Position numbers and translations under genes: made by a program. From CAYRGY01 sp964424075 (GTDB lineage: Bacteria > Patescibacteriota > Gracilibacteria > UBA1369): a DNA stretch of 64,000 nucleotides. Of this stretch, positions 56,301 to 63,839 are shown one piece after another. The notes under the pieces are model-generated. The model was not told the DNA's origin. It made no database searches and worked only from the letters and a program-made list of their open reading frames with translations. Position 1 is the first letter of the stretch, and every line of letters starts with the position of its first letter. The stretch covers positions 316,101-380,100 of the forward strand of contig CAYRGY010000001.1 in NCBI GenBank assembly GCA_964424075.1, in the 5' to 3' direction.

Positions 56301-59300
56301 GATCCGCCAGCTTCATAAAATCCTTTTACCGATCGCCTGTAAGGCAAGCTGAATTTGTCACAAATTAAACAAATACCACCCAGGTCGAATTTAATAAATT
56401 CATCACGTCTAATGAAATCATTAGGTCTTACTTGCCGACCTTCATCCGGATCAAATAGACCACGCTGATACAATTTGACCACATCACGGAAGCCGGCCTG
56501 CTGGGGAATTAAATCAATAAACAAATCCTGCTCTTCCTTAGCAACCGGATCAAGTCCTTGCAATAGTGACTCGGCATCATCAATGCCATCACCATTGGTA
56601 TCCGCACTTAGTCGATCCGTACCAATAATCAATTCTTCCAAGTCTTTTAGGCCATCTCCGTCAACATCCATAATCGTCATTTCCTCCTCCTGGGCATGAG
56701 CAACCGGCAGCCACCAAGCAATTAGGCTTTCATAAACTTCATTGATAAATTCCCATTCAAAATAATTCTCGATTTCTGCTCGCGGCACTTCATCGATTTC
56801 TTCATCCAGTACTCCCGGATAAATTTCCAATAATTCGGCACCACTTTCATCTTCCACCACAAAAATAACCGGACCGGAGCTGTCTTGCCTATAATCAAGA
56901 CTCAATTCATTGGTCAAATAAACATTACCATTTGCTTCAACCATACCGATTTTACCGTCATTTACATCACTCGTTGTATCAATAATGCTGAAGGAACCGG
57001 CCAAAACACTTTCACTCAATCTACGTAAGCTGAAACTGTCTGCTGCATTAAGGTCCTTAAGTTGAATTCCGGATATGTCTTGATATTCTTCAGCAAAATC
57101 AAATCCTCGCGCTCTAATCGTGATGCCTTCATTAACATCAGGGACAAAGAAGACAACTACTATAACCTCATCGTCCTCCAGGCTTATCAGTCCCAGACGT
57201 GTAGGAACAGTTCCATATGCCGGTAGCGCACGCACTTCATAGTCAGGACTTAGCGCAATCATATAACCGGTAGGTTCAAGAATTTCAGCCACTGCTTCAC
57301 CATCAATCACAACACTGTATCCATCATCTTCCGATTCTACAATTTCCACCGGACGCTCCTGATAAGAAATTAAGCGAATATTTTTATCACTCGTATACAA
57401 CCTGACACTTTCTGAACGAAGCTCGGGAGCATTGACCAATCTGGCGTATACTCGGGTTTGTCCCGGTTGAGCAGTTGATTTTACTTTATACATGCCTTGT
57501 CCGGAAAACAGTTGTACAACTTCATCGGTAACATGTTTGATAATATCTCCATTTTCAATCACCAATTCCACTTCTGAATAGCTGTCTCCGCTATTTACCA
57601 AATTGTTGATATCCAAAGCTTCAACTAGCAGTTCAGTTTGGTCATTATAACCTGCTCGTAATACATATTTATCAGCATTGATTAAACTTAATCGCAAATC
57701 TCTGGTTCTATCAGTCACATCGGGAATGCCATCCCCATCATTGTCTGCAGGCGGAAATAGCAATGTCGGATCTGGAGTAAATCCCGGAACCGGGCTGGCC
57801 AGCATTTGAGGAGTGAATCCCAAATCATTATCCAAATGAGTGAATCCTCCGGCCGGACAGGCATTAATTGTAACTCCTTCTCCCAAGAGAGCAGCGGTTT
57901 CAGCAGCCCAGGCTGACATTTCTCCAATCCATTCAAAGATCAAAATCAAATCAAAAGTCGGCAATTCCAAGTCGATGTTGACTCCAATTAAACCTTCACC
58001 ACCACCTCCTGAAGCATAAGTGTGCCGAGCAAATTTACCTGGAGTACTGGGAATTACACCTGCCGGAATTGGTCCCAGTGCACCCAAGTCATATCCACTG
58101 GAAACTTTTCCACCTCCCTGACAGGCAAAATGATTCTCTGCTCCTGGAAGAGAACAATCAACCGAGGTCGGTAAAGGTTGCAATTCCGGTGGAGGTAAAT
58201 CTTTGTTAAATTGCATTTCCAAATTTTGAGCATCACCTTCAGCATTCAAATATAAAATTTCATAGCCCTTATCGCTGGAATCCAAAGCGGTCAAATCATC
58301 GTTCAGCCCGGTGAACGGATCAAACACATCTCCTAAATATCTTTCAAATGCATAAGTATGTTTCTCATCCAAATTCATTTCCTTCCAGGCCAACGCGTCT
58401 TCAATCAGATTTGGTGAAACTGTTCTATTGGTATCTCGACCTTCAAAATAAGTTGTCTCTGCATCTATCACACTGGTCACCAAACCGACGGTTTCAATTC
58501 CTTGATCCGCATCTGGATTAATTGGAATATCAGACAATTCTGCTTCAATTTTTGCTAACTCTCTCTCAAATTTAGCCAATGAATCTGCATCATAAACATT
58601 AGGATAATAAATTTTGTGATAATCTCCATTGATATCCATGAAACTAACATAGCGTGGATTATCAATAGGTAAGCGTAAAGCTGTACCGGTTTGGACATAT
58701 GCAGGTTCGCCATTTGCACTTTCCACCGGATCACCATTGGCATCTGTTCTAATTTCTCTTTGATATTTCCCTTCCGTCGCTCGTTCTGATTCTGATAATC
58801 CTGTCTGCTCTAAATATTTTCCATTTGCATCTCGCAGCAAATTATATTTCTGCGCCAATATGGTATCAATTGTTGGATCCTTATGATAAACAATCGAGTC
58901 AATTCTATTGGCGCTAGGAATCACATCAACAAATAACACTAATTCTTTCACTCCCGGTATCACTTCATCTGTAAATTGAAATGCTCGGTCAATCGGATCA
59001 GATGCAGTTAGACTTAATCTGTCTCTCTGCAAAAGTTGTTCACCCACTTGTGTCCAATTGACTTGGCCCGTTCTCGAATCAATCGCAAAAAATGGAATAT
59101 CACCTTCCTCAGGATTATCATCCACTTCATCTCCATCATTATCTTTATGGTCACCAGCTAAAAATTTAGCCAAAACATCTTCTAAAGTTACCCTATAATT
59201 TTCATAGACACTTCCTTCCAATTCATCCTCATCTTGATTATTAAGAGGGCAACCATATTCAATAGCACCGCTACAGGATGGATTCTCGGCATTGCGATAA

Positions 59301-62300
59301 TAATAAATACTTTCCTCACTCAAATCTAACAGATCAATGATTCTAGGAGATTTATAGGCCGTATCCGGATCGGGAATCATATCATTTAATGCTTGTTTTT
59401 CTTCTGCCAATTGAACCTTACTTATTCTATCAAGATAATATTTCACATCCCAAATATACGAGTCATAGCCCTTTTTCTCTTTCAAATCAAAACAGGCGCG
59501 ATGACTGACAGCATCAGAACTAATATTTCTAACTTCCTGCGTACCTCCATAGCTGAAAATATATCTACTGGCCGCAGTAGGAAAACACCTATCCGGAAAG
59601 ATGGAATTGTCAGAATAGCAACCCGCATAATCGGCATTGGCATCTTTAGTTCTTTGGCTATAATCATACATCGTCTCATTATAGCCATATACTGTGGCCA
59701 AATTACGGCAAAAACTATTGCGTGAATTGCGTGGTTGTTCGAAGAAACACCAGATTGCACCGTGGAAATCATTGCTTTCAGTACCGATCAAAAAGTCCGG
59801 ATCAATATCCGGGTCGCTCCAAGCTTGTGGCATCATTGGTGCTGGATCCACTACAAAATTTGACTGCATATCATAAACAGTATTGCCCTCAATTGCCTGA
59901 CTTCTTGCAGCCTGACTCCGGCTCGTACCACGATATAAAGTGCATTGTTCTATATTGTCGACCTTATCTATCCTCAAACCATTGATGTAGGTAATTGTTA
60001 GAGGAGAAATGCTATTGAAAGGAATTTCTTCCAAAAACTCTTCTTTAACCTCTCTATAATTATCAAAATCCAAAAGCGGGCTACCATCAACTTTGGGCAA
60101 TAGCTTTTCAAAAGTTTCAATAGTTTCAATAAAACTATCCAATTTACCTTCAAAGAGTGGATTAACATACCCAAAATTTACAAAGCTCACATCTTTCAGG
60201 CGAATTTTTTGATCATTAGTGAAAATGCCATTATCATCCGGCAGCACCAAATACCCTGAAATATTTGCTCCTTTGATTAATTGATTTTTTTCCTGCAATT
60301 GCTGAACATACGAATCAATTCTGGTTTCCACCATGTCATTTATCTCCTTCAAATATAGTCTGGTAATTTCATCCTTTTTAGAAATCAGCAGTGGAAAGGA
60401 TTTCAAATCCGGGTCGAGATTGCCATCACTATCAACCCGATCAATATCATAACGGCCACTTCCTTCAGTCCAGTCATTAATCTCTGAAAAGAATCGACTA
60501 AGCATCTCATGATAATATTTAAAATTGCTCATCACAATTTGCTGTGCTTGAATATCCGGCAATCCTGCGAACTCAGCTCCTTCTTCCACTCCTGAAGCAG
60601 CCAACGGATCGGCAGGATCTTCATCAGTTTGCCCATCCCTATCATTGTCATTATCTTTCAATCCATCTTCATCCACTTTATCATCCTCGTCATCATCATT
60701 TACATTTCCTTCATCAATCCAGAGATTACCGCTGGGCCATGGGAAAATCCTCGGCATAGGCAGCGAAGGTCCAATCGGCAGACCGATTTTAATTGTCGGT
60801 ATACTCCAAATTTTGTCATCTTTGGTCGGGTTTTCAAAATTATCAAAGGCCGCTTTGACCGCCTCCTTACTTGGATTCTTTAAAGCTCTACCTAAATCTC
60901 TCAAAAAACCCGGGAATTGCGGTAAATTTAATTTGAAGGATCCCATATCTCTCTCATAACCATCCGGCCAAAAGTCCCGATCACTATCAATCGAGTCATT
61001 ATCTTCATCTACTCCGCATTCGCCAGGGCAACCGTCACCGTTCATATCACCAGGTTGATCTTCATCAATTTTCTTATCCCCATCAGCATCATTATCTTGA
61101 GAAGTATCCTCATCAATTCTTCCATCCCTGTCATTATCGATACCAATCAAGGCATCACCTAAGTCCTCATCGATTCCGTCATCAATAAATCCGTTATTAT
61201 CATTATCAACCTGATCTTCAACAAAATAAATTGCATCATCGACGACATTATAAAAATTCCCGGTTTTATAAGGTTCGCCAGGCACACCGCAATTTTCCAA
61301 TTCAACCGGACCGGTTTCCGGAACATCTGAGCAAATCCCCCACACGCCTTCTTCATCATTATCAACTTCGCCATCTCCATCATCATCCTTTAAATTCGCA
61401 AAACCCATCAATGGACTACCCGGCTCGGCATCACCATCATCATCAAACCCATTAAACGGATCCTCATCTATCAAGCGGTCCCCGTCATTGTCTACACCAT
61501 CACCCTCCAGTCGTCCGGCAGAGCTATTCTCACTTAAATCTTGTGCCCATTGCGCGGTAAAACGATTATAGGAAATATCCTCCCAAGCTTCTAAATATGC
61601 TGCATATGCACCAAGCATATCTTCGGCCATCGTATCAAATTCTTTTTTCAAATCACTATAAAACAGCCGCTTTTCAAATTGATAGTACCGAGAATCTTCA
61701 ATTTTATATAAATGATTCTTGTCCAAATATTCCGCCAACAAATTCCGCCCTTCAGTTCCCGACAAAGGCGGCTTAATCACACCATGCCAAATCTCCACTG
61801 CCGGATTCAAATTATTCGGATTGGTCTCATAGTCTTTAGTTTCCGGATTAAGAGTATAATATTTATCTTCAAAATCTGTATACGGAAACATCGACACAAA
61901 TCGATTGCCATTCTTATTCACTACCGGCAATTGCACATCACCAATCAGCACTATTCCAACCAAGCGATTCTGCACACCCAGCACTGAGTCACCTTCCAGG
62001 TAAAGTTTTTCCAAAGTAAAGGCAATATCAGTTACTTTTTGCTCCGGTCTAATCCTAATTATTTCAGCCCTCGAGCCGGAAATAGTGGTTTGCACATCTT
62101 GTGCATAGCGCTGAATTCTAGTCGGCAAAGTTGTTTCCCTCAAATTAGCACTGCCCGCTTCGTTTCGTAATCCATCATAACTGCTATTATCATTCAGCAA
62201 GGCATCTTCCACCAAAATCGCCACTAAGTCATATTCCTCATTCACACTTTTATCGATCGCAGCCTTCTCAGCATCCGCCTGCTCTTCCCGATCAAATTGC

Positions 62301-62560
62301 TCCAAAACCTGCCCTTTTCGTGACCCCCAAGGATTGAACCTTTGAACAGTCTCCTGTGCATTGGCAACGGTAAACAATCCTGACGTCATCTCCCGCACCT
62401 GCCGCTTGGCCTGCTGTAATGCATCATAGGCCAGCGCGCTCGGCGCACCCACATTAAAACTAACGAAAAACAAGATTAACGAAGCCGCCAATCTAATATG
62501 ATTTTTTCTTGCCAACATCCTCTTGATTTTCTGCCCGACTCGAGCCGCAATTTTCCTCAT
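44360..62560 (-). CDS. giant 6066-residue secreted multidomain surface protein
   Basis: One uninterrupted 18.2-kb gene. Signal peptide 1-44 (SALA|YD). Residues about 100-290 resemble the alpha/beta part of gingipain-type (C25) proteases, with VGIVLIGDVQLP and AVEIWHGVIKPP, but no catalytic His-Gly or Cys motif follows. Asp-rich calcium-type repeats (DNDGD, DTDGGG; thrombospondin type 3-like) occur at about 350-650, 1957-2010, 2264-2454, 5448-5514 and 5827-6000. SLH-like segments lie at about 2010-2260 and 5524-5820. Ig-like repeats cover about 2455-3000, FG-GAP-like repeats about 3330-3480, and a DUF11-like part about 3590-3680. A Pro-rich LPDLP array lies at about 4290-4400, an FN3-like region near 4790, and a FecR-like then PKD-like region at about 4870-5180. 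Likely a surface fibre or S-layer-associated adhesin. Confidence 0.93.
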   Translation of the reverse strand: MRKIAARVGQKIKRMLARKNHIRLAASLILFFVSFNVGAPSALAYDALQQAKRQVREMTSGLFTVANAQETVQRFNPWGSRKGQVLEQFDREEQADAEKAAIDKSVNEEYDLVAILVEDALLNDNSSYDGLRNEAGSANLRETTLPTRIQRYAQDVQTTISGSRAEIIRIRPEQKVTDIAFTLEKLYLEGDSVLGVQNRLVGIVLIGDVQLPVVNKNGNRFVSMFPYTDFEDKYYTLNPETKDYETNPNNLNPAVEIWHGVIKPPLSGTEGRNLLAEYLDKNHLYKIEDSRYYQFEKRLFYSDLKKEFDTMAEDMLGAYAAYLEAWEDISYNRFTAQWAQDLSENSSAGRLEGDGVDNDGDRLIDEDPFNGFDDDGDAEPGSPLMGFANLKDDDGDGEVDNDEEGVWGICSDVPETGPVELENCGVPGEPYKTGNFYNVVDDAIYFVEDQVDNDNNGFIDDGIDEDLGDALIGIDNDRDGRIDEDTSQDNDADGDKKIDEDQPGDMNGDGCPGECGVDEDNDSIDSDRDFWPDGYERDMGSFKLNLPQFPGFLRDLGRALKNPSKEAVKAAFDNFENPTKDDKIWSIPTIKIGLPIGPSLPMPRIFPWPSGNLWIDEGNVNDDDEDDKVDEDGLKDNDNDRDGQTDEDPADPLAASGVEEGAEFAGLPDIQAQQIVMSNFKYYHEMLSRFFSEINDWTEGSGRYDIDRVDSDGNLDPDLKSFPLLISKKDEITRLYLKEINDMVETRIDSYVQQLQEKNQLIKGANISGYLVLPDDNGIFTNDQKIRLKDVSFVNFGYVNPLFEGKLDSFIETIETFEKLLPKVDGSPLLDFDNYREVKEEFLEEIPFNSISPLTITYINGLRIDKVDNIEQCTLYRGTSRSQAARSQAIEGNTVYDMQSNFVVDPAPMMPQAWSDPDIDPDFLIGTESNDFHGAIWCFFEQPRNSRNSFCRNLATVYGYNETMYDYSQRTKDANADYAGCYSDNSIFPDRCFPTAASRYIFSYGGTQEVRNISSDAVSHRACFDLKEKKGYDSYIWDVKYYLDRISKVQLAEEKQALNDMIPDPDTAYKSPRIIDLLDLSEESIYYYRNAENPSCSGAIEYGCPLNNQDEDELEGSVYENYRVTLEDVLAKFLAGDHKDNDGDEVDDNPEEGDIPFFAIDSRTGQVNWTQVGEQLLQRDRLSLTASDPIDRAFQFTDEVIPGVKELVLFVDVIPSANRIDSIVYHKDPTIDTILAQKYNLLRDANGKYLEQTGLSESERATEGKYQREIRTDANGDPVESANGEPAYVQTGTALRLPIDNPRYVSFMDINGDYHKIYYPNVYDADSLAKFERELAKIEAELSDIPINPDADQGIETVGLVTSVIDAETTYFEGRDTNRTVSPNLIEDALAWKEMNLDEKHTYAFERYLGDVFDPFTGLNDDLTALDSSDKGYEILYLNAEGDAQNLEMQFNKDLPPPELQPLPTSVDCSLPGAENHFACQGGGKVSSGYDLGALGPIPAGVIPSTPGKFARHTYASGGGGEGLIGVNIDLELPTFDLILIFEWIGEMSAWAAETAALLGEGVTINACPAGGFTHLDNDLGFTPQMLASPVPGFTPDPTLLFPPADNDGDGIPDVTDRTRDLRLSLINADKYVLRAGYNDQTELLVEALDINNLVNSGDSYSEVELVIENGDIIKHVTDEVVQLFSGQGMYKVKSTAQPGQTRVYARLVNAPELRSESVRLYTSDKNIRLISYQERPVEIVESEDDGYSVVIDGEAVAEILEPTGYMIALSPDYEVRALPAYGTVPTRLGLISLEDDEVIVVVFFVPDVNEGITIRARGFDFAEEYQDISGIQLKDLNAADSFSLRRLSESVLAGSFSIIDTTSDVNDGKIGMVEANGNVYLTNELSLDYRQDSSGPVIFVVEDESGAELLEIYPGVLDEEIDEVPRAEIENYFEWEFINEVYESLIAWWLPVAHAQEEEMTIMDVDGDGLKDLEELIIGTDRLSADTNGDGIDDAESLLQGLDPVAKEEQDLFIDLIPQQAGFRDVVKLYQRGLFDPDEGRQVRPNDFIRRDEFIKFDLGGICLICDKFSLPYRRSVKGFYEAGGSFVDVVFPEPTAEEAAQGFTSHDLVLQDTDRYGLHYCIAEGKNAQIISGYGQSNLLGYYLPGNNISRAEAAKVILFTATRAFPNFPALTSYDETDKPWYYNEVLTTQREGFFPSGTKFVVQESSAIVVYDLDQMSEQEFREFFDDQWARDGQLIDYLSGPITRLEFAMMISRFTDKFDCFNLDSDEDGIPDAFEQYIYQTNKLDKDTDGGGVFDLAEIIRGSNPLDAADDSLADEAFQGGVFGPSDAAPPDDDLDDDGLLNVEEVELGTDPLNPDTDGGGVSDYDEIQVGTEPIATPGDDVPNANDDSDQDGLTNLEENKSDTDATNPDTDGGGAWDGDEIVRGTEAMETPGDDVFVPYGEREEDSLEGGEGIYVSGLGIEPNTIVSISSPEDLAGTQIEREELDYIPADGSSRLLIEATIYDENGNIDVEDDSTEIEFSLEKSANVNGYEHASLGILKADDEFDAQAKPTAQVTNGQTVIGLQSKTVTGLPTVTARSVGVAIPSDEKEIEVHALDPAEIIMVAESAVMPSGGLSKNNIKIQMLDRFGNLTNNGSYQITVGVSSDAEPDLDNELTGAYLGSSIDEDDQKPGIQTSSVTGEYNVTLVSGTLPTENLQITAIYEGTPEFDLPSPAESLAQALTLEQEPILIEISDQVDVSTREDLRLRIINSADQINANGQDSTELAIEVVDANGSVVGNYDGEINFTLHTPEQGYFVSGSGLTMGNRVSSITVPIEDGVLKDGNVRLYSTTRAGNVFVMANVDGLNPASEQIGSVAFNATKMVLEFDQMNFDADRNNVYRVTAKLYDNYDNFVETDNSSEIEFEITEESSDFAQIYGESNITATNGVAEAYFNPTGLTGPVRIKTTADDMFDGYAEVNLVKKIPGTKFREIEPKALFASLLGSEFGDVTKEDYVGGWFVFSGKAQTAVSMVAPPSPSRSLAEITPEGRINLNDSALEIRVIPALSQADPVRVMVYDSNLSQNILEMIKILKPQSQLFELEEDDEILENVDRMYIRNLDPKNYQLERNAEQMVVSQNGVLLADIFSNGSIVLKSNQVSLEVNDSYQNGLSLNLLDRGLEIMEVTLMSSNPDDVGLLNATSDQTLPGVYIRPLYQIGNRQLIESFSGNATNHARSISYVDLDQEVSANQKPGLNYVSIERSLDAEGVGFTGDNKHALLFSAGNMSGEANMPYASDAGIVLGDPTIRLDNKDDPHFNDPSYQSVNSNGYTSDIGVQLTADSVPIEEINPIDFDNDDDLDIFAVYGNGDVRLLENIATRQSNTAATSKLKDRGIFIRFPNGILSSTVGDINADGWDDFIVATEESCRVGEVCVNAYLNDQGNFVRTYLELLEFTTENRVYTIRSGDMNNDGFDDLVTSDDRGTITIFYNYDGSISKTGHVVGNLGAKIDSKSNLKDEVYIYYPEMIPNNPGIQTDDRYFAPLPIPDNRINIEPSDQVTLTNLYNQARPGLEVNIENPGSEKVVEFKSMGRDGILGISSTKQATDNTAPFEVVANGDTISYAITLVNSSGNADFENLMIADVASDMLQIDRSSIVCNNCKNEIRIVDTGVSLRPFIISNIDLPPGESRIISYSGTVQNLPHIKFNLGHDFLDVPNYGDEYLDISAAPENNQSGNRVFFYSNGIESTPILMGDGSEIIIDRVNYSEDIYEPEPLQPDSPETPTNLGEFLPDLSEVDENGIPVALQHLIDFGYFPGQNPAATVPMDFGGSIKSYQPIGAQIGGLADKFEGLINALQCAPGCIPFPVNFAFLATGPINVLGIPQGYDTGTPIFGWGLPPPVAICAGQACYASFGGRIYLAPTLTGSLGMAVCLGPYPVGQCLPIAIPMPGLSGVCDAISNSIEKAMNSYNKFAQGVSGTYTFGGQGGGGSMEGGNQYSGGFSASESMGSYSYSVGVSTNVRVPGFPSVITDWLHAQTAELINKATDFPDLYVLFPDVVSFGKDSAEAIGNVFKGKTDAQGEPVGERSLRNFLSKLNNIPFIAIKTEPVIFKIPMLTPEELDRFINDAKQWVEDEKAELDRFAGMFKCGPFAETVTNENGEEVPGYIDTDGTVVYGGRPYRQVCDIVVADFSKTIQSVEENIQVIEGYKQIPRDILAWRNMLTKYLIQIICYIDAIINFFIGNVAKWISQINAWVDAALALYEAIMTWKLIIDLTIDYQVSCDKCTSSRFTLLELLLKLFMFIPDPPIIPIPKLPDIYLDFSRIEAGINIYWPDIQFRPVKIKLPDLPRITLPDLPNIKVIFPAIPVLPDLSLSLPELPDLPPLPLPVLPNLPPAPKIPKLPSSIKVAISLVGQIFKILCLIKNGILIVPEFMLKPAIEEMTARGLEPLLPIDLGLSMQFPSISYDFWSRIEVRTHLNLQMDFTMVKDFVQEVANNFNRVSTFFADGVNASIEFLDELADTAANMANEGMDSVVPEGAEFDFSSGADVLEAGELLNHLDPLTQTEYQYFAPGVTNYANQFAALKEQMEKEAEAMQKLIDTEYQDVRLVAETRKIYPETFSNKTIDDLEQVDFSSGMKLLGSDFEQTSTLAHLREDLVAYVREFDNLNRHKLDVNNLESFSSILAQEQSLGELLEDSEYQHRIVVEEPRLEANSQTLLDSALSSAENISPVLKGTFVCDPSLEECDKLIEYEAELDQKSTLTVIDLEGDGDEDILYSFRGNLYFKENFTNFYQGEFSAALAPIKELEDIAPISPAITNFAASFENNRTVDLSWDEGQNGLIGYEIIYSKYFKDLYQSLDNQRLNKIAYLVDVEDYLPLEAEDSWSNLLPANQQVQIHAGQVNGEVYFEGPEHILLNASGQRIELDAGFEIQAVADASLSLFIGPEQVVSHNVGAQQSFRLDDNFDLDLDMRVDSGTVILINHNKPVLSQRLYPGAKIEKSAELKSFDGGNANIELSGESYVRLESGQTLRIEDLNTPESPNVSLEIENGQYFATVRSFDRGGFRSTRAPIILMHPNLCSDRQAPLPMAGPALRREIVLKNVTIDASKSFDAFGRITKYYIDRYPENDTNGDGDPTNDADYGNDTNPIVDSDGNGIANDDLDNPIIDIGKFRELGDHIIYMNVVDESGNLAQQEITIRVYVPKIFLDESSATSGEATGEIDPNEVDIPIALMRDRDGIIEQITTDAANNFGKYFTDGIGKYGIRDLNLEDTIEILNSDGDAVATISQNTGRIIIENPLYAVDVYPAQEPLLPTRVVVLDQNGIPIATTFMIPDANTDVTIDPADFEYNIGSVVGLEGVHVKNLDPREIFDFQNIPADDLIYPGGVEIIDSTTKRRSAIIDSGGNIYSLDDRLDYEVKTAEDLREPMIIEVIFIDEEQRIVIGEVYIAFDNQQPINILPEEQFEIFTDDERLHGPEYDSDQDGIPDLWELQYGLNPNIREDALLDADDDGLSNLKEYQFGTNPLNPDSDGDGFVDGYEVIFGNDPNQEATSPFSDIDKDNPYYWDILNFVQRGIFEGIPTIEGQEKFGFDQQITRAEFAKIILELFCIIPSEEARSAPPVFSDIPFSGVSLPWYYDYTKEAWIQGLITGYLGELTDPTQSTDLNGLAVYLKNQPATRQDALEALIDTLVENELIAVDENLDYVEMGINLDDYLVDDSGIVGDFIFTQKEIATPAAPITKNEFLIIADRIFPDELPPFAPEANISKAEAVKVILEALELTGQIDLSTIENSEIWYEIYVDIAQNLEPYATENSELQNNFIVTADEIADPTIPITRGEFVVMANRVLTAYDCSLEDLDGDQLPDYWEKLNDAFEPDEDPDGDGLTNAEEYGYGTDPNDRDTDQGGIWDGEEVNDRNSNPLDATDDDPDTDGDGLTDSEELEIYGTDPLDPDTDDGGISDGEEVLYLGLDPLNGRDDLDSDGDGLSDIAEEKEYGTDPLNPDTDGGGRSDGAEVELGTDPLGNPLDDSLDPRSEMDPGLNVIKEDCNQCPCPSAINHTADLIPGDIIFTVISDNNNDPIYSKSNQVTIDEVPAIIP

Positions 62561-62598
62561 CCTAATGCCACTATTTTGTTTTTAGTTTTCGTACTAAT

Positions 62599-62607
62599 AT
62601 TATACCA
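62599..62607 (-). promoter_or_regulatory. extended -10 promoter of the giant-protein operon
   Basis: TGG-TATAAT on the minus strand, 39 bases before the ATG; the -35 region is poor. It would drive about 23 kb of operon. Confidence 0.6.
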
Positions 62608-62707
62608 CAAGCTGCTCGTCAGGGGCACCCTGTATCGCTAGTTTAAGGGCTAATCATCGGATTACGCCTTGACTGAACTTGGAGGTATTGCTCGACTCAT
62701 GCTCGAA

Positions 62708-62738
62708 AGTCCAAACCGGCAAAGCCTTGATTTGGACT
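62708..62738. repeat. hairpin upstream of the giant gene
   Basis: AGTCCAAA (62708-62715) and TTTGGACT (62731-62738) are exact inverted repeats around a 15-base loop that contains its own GGC/GCC pair. No T-run follows on either strand, so it is not a standard terminator. Confidence 0.4.
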
Positions 62739-62750
62739 AATATATTTGGT

Positions 62751-62769
62751 GCGAGGCCGCAGGCCGAGC
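62751..62769. repeat. GC-rich palindromic element, copy 2
   Basis: GCGAGGCCGCAGGCCGAGC is the reverse complement, with one substitution and one inserted base, of the block at 6205-6222. It supports a dispersed element family. Confidence 0.45.
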
Positions 62770-62797
62770 ACTACGACCACAAAACCGCTCACACATC

Positions 62798-62826
62798 AAA
62801 AAAAGCCCCTCCGCGGAGGGGCTTTT
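62798..62826. terminator. strong bidirectional terminator downstream of the pilin gene
   Basis: A perfect 18-base palindrome GCCCCTCCGCGGAGGGGC (62805-62822), with seven A before and TTTT after. It ends the pilin transcript on the minus strand. Confidence 0.85.
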
Positions 62827-62842
62827 GGATTGTAACTAAAGA

Positions 62843-63361
62843 TTATTGTTTTGAGATGTATACGTTGCCTAAAGCTTCAGTAGCTAAAACTGCACTCGGG
62901 GTTGCTGAATAAAATAAGTCCTTACAAGATGATGTAGCAGTAATTATTGTAGTAGAAGGGTAAAAGCCATCAGTTGCAGCTTCTGTTTCCATCTTGGCAG
63001 CTACATAGTACTCACCTACTCCTGTACCAGTTAAAGGACAATAAAAGTATACACCCTTATCACAATCTGCAATACCATCAACATTATCATCTCCAGTAGG
63101 CACATCGCCCTTTAAATAATCTGCTAGAACTGATACACTTGTCAAACATGCAGGATCACTTGGATAAGATCCATTGGAAGCATTATACGATTCTATTGCA
63201 GCGACAATATTATTCACATCTGCTCTTCTGGCAGCGTCACGTGCTCTTGCCGGTGCTCCAAGTACTTGAGGAAGCAGCGCAACAGCTAAAATACCGATAA
63301 TCGCGATTACGATTAACAGCTCAATTAAGGTAAAACCCTTTTTAGACATGGTCTTTTTCAT
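62843..63361 (-). CDS. type IV pilin-like protein (prepilin-type N-terminus)
   Basis: 172 residues. The prepilin motif is KKG|FTLIELLIVIAIIGILA, with cleavage after Gly9 and Glu at position +5 of the mature protein, followed by the helix ending LPQVLGAPARARDAARRAD. The globular part has four Cys (PACLTS, ADCDKG, FYCPLT, SSCKDL) that may form disulfides. A prepilin peptidase would cut and N-methylate it; neither that gene nor an assembly ATPase is in the window. Single-gene unit with its own promoter and terminator. It could be a major pilin for a type IV pilus or a competence-type pseudopilus. Confidence 0.92.
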   Translation of the reverse strand: MKKTMSKKGFTLIELLIVIAIIGILAVALLPQVLGAPARARDAARRADVNNIVAAIESYNASNGSYPSDPACLTSVSVLADYLKGDVPTGDDNVDGIADCDKGVYFYCPLTGTGVGEYYVAAKMETEAATDGFYPSTTIITATSSCKDLFYSATPSAVLATEALGNVYISKQ

Positions 63362-63396
63362 TTTTGTTTTTTGTTAAATGCTATATCTTCTTTATT

Positions 63397-63425
63397 ATTG
63401 TAGGACATATACGCAAAAAAAGCAA
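63397..63425 (-). promoter_or_regulatory. pilin gene promoter
   Basis: TTGCTT (63420-63425), 17 bases, TACAAT (63397-63402), about 36 bases before the ATG. Confidence 0.65.
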
Positions 63426-63529
63426 GATCAACTCTTTTTTTTACCGCTGGTTCAAGCGAACAAAGCTGTAATGTCGCGGCGCCTCATCAAGGGCAAGGCG
63501 TCTTGTCGCCCCATCACCGCCGCACCGTT

Positions 63530-63839
63530 GCGTGACCGTTGACTGGTGCGTGACCGTTGACTGGTGCGCCAACCGTTGACTGGTGCGCCACCGTTGACTG
63601 GTGCGCCACCGTTGACCATCGTGCCACCGTTGACTGGTGCGCCAACCGTTGACTGGTGCGTCAACCGTTGACTGGCGCGTGACCGTTGACTGGTGCGTGA
63701 CCGTTGACTGGTGCGTGACCGTTGACTAGCGCGTGACCGTTGACTAGCGCGTGACCGTTGACTGGTGCGCCAACCGTTGACTGGTGCGTGACCGTTGACT
63801 AGTGCGTGACCGTTGACTGGTGCGCCACCGTTGACTGGT
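63530..63839. repeat. 17-copy tandem repeat of an 18/19-bp unit
   Basis: Seventeen head-to-tail units follow the pattern GCG(TG/CC)ACCGTTGACTGGT. Thirteen are 18 bases and four are 19 bases, with small substitutions (ACTAGC, ACTAGT, ACCATC for ACTGGT). A partial eighteenth unit follows, and looser pieces such as GTCAACTGTTGACCATCGCG appear up to about 63990. The length mix breaks any reading frame, so the Ser/Arg/Gln-type frames here are not genes. The stretch 63440-64000 is GC-richer than the rest of the window and has no other gene. Confidence 0.9.

Noticed and set aside
63530..63839. CRISPR array
   Set aside because: Units are head to tail with no unique spacers, and no cas gene is present.
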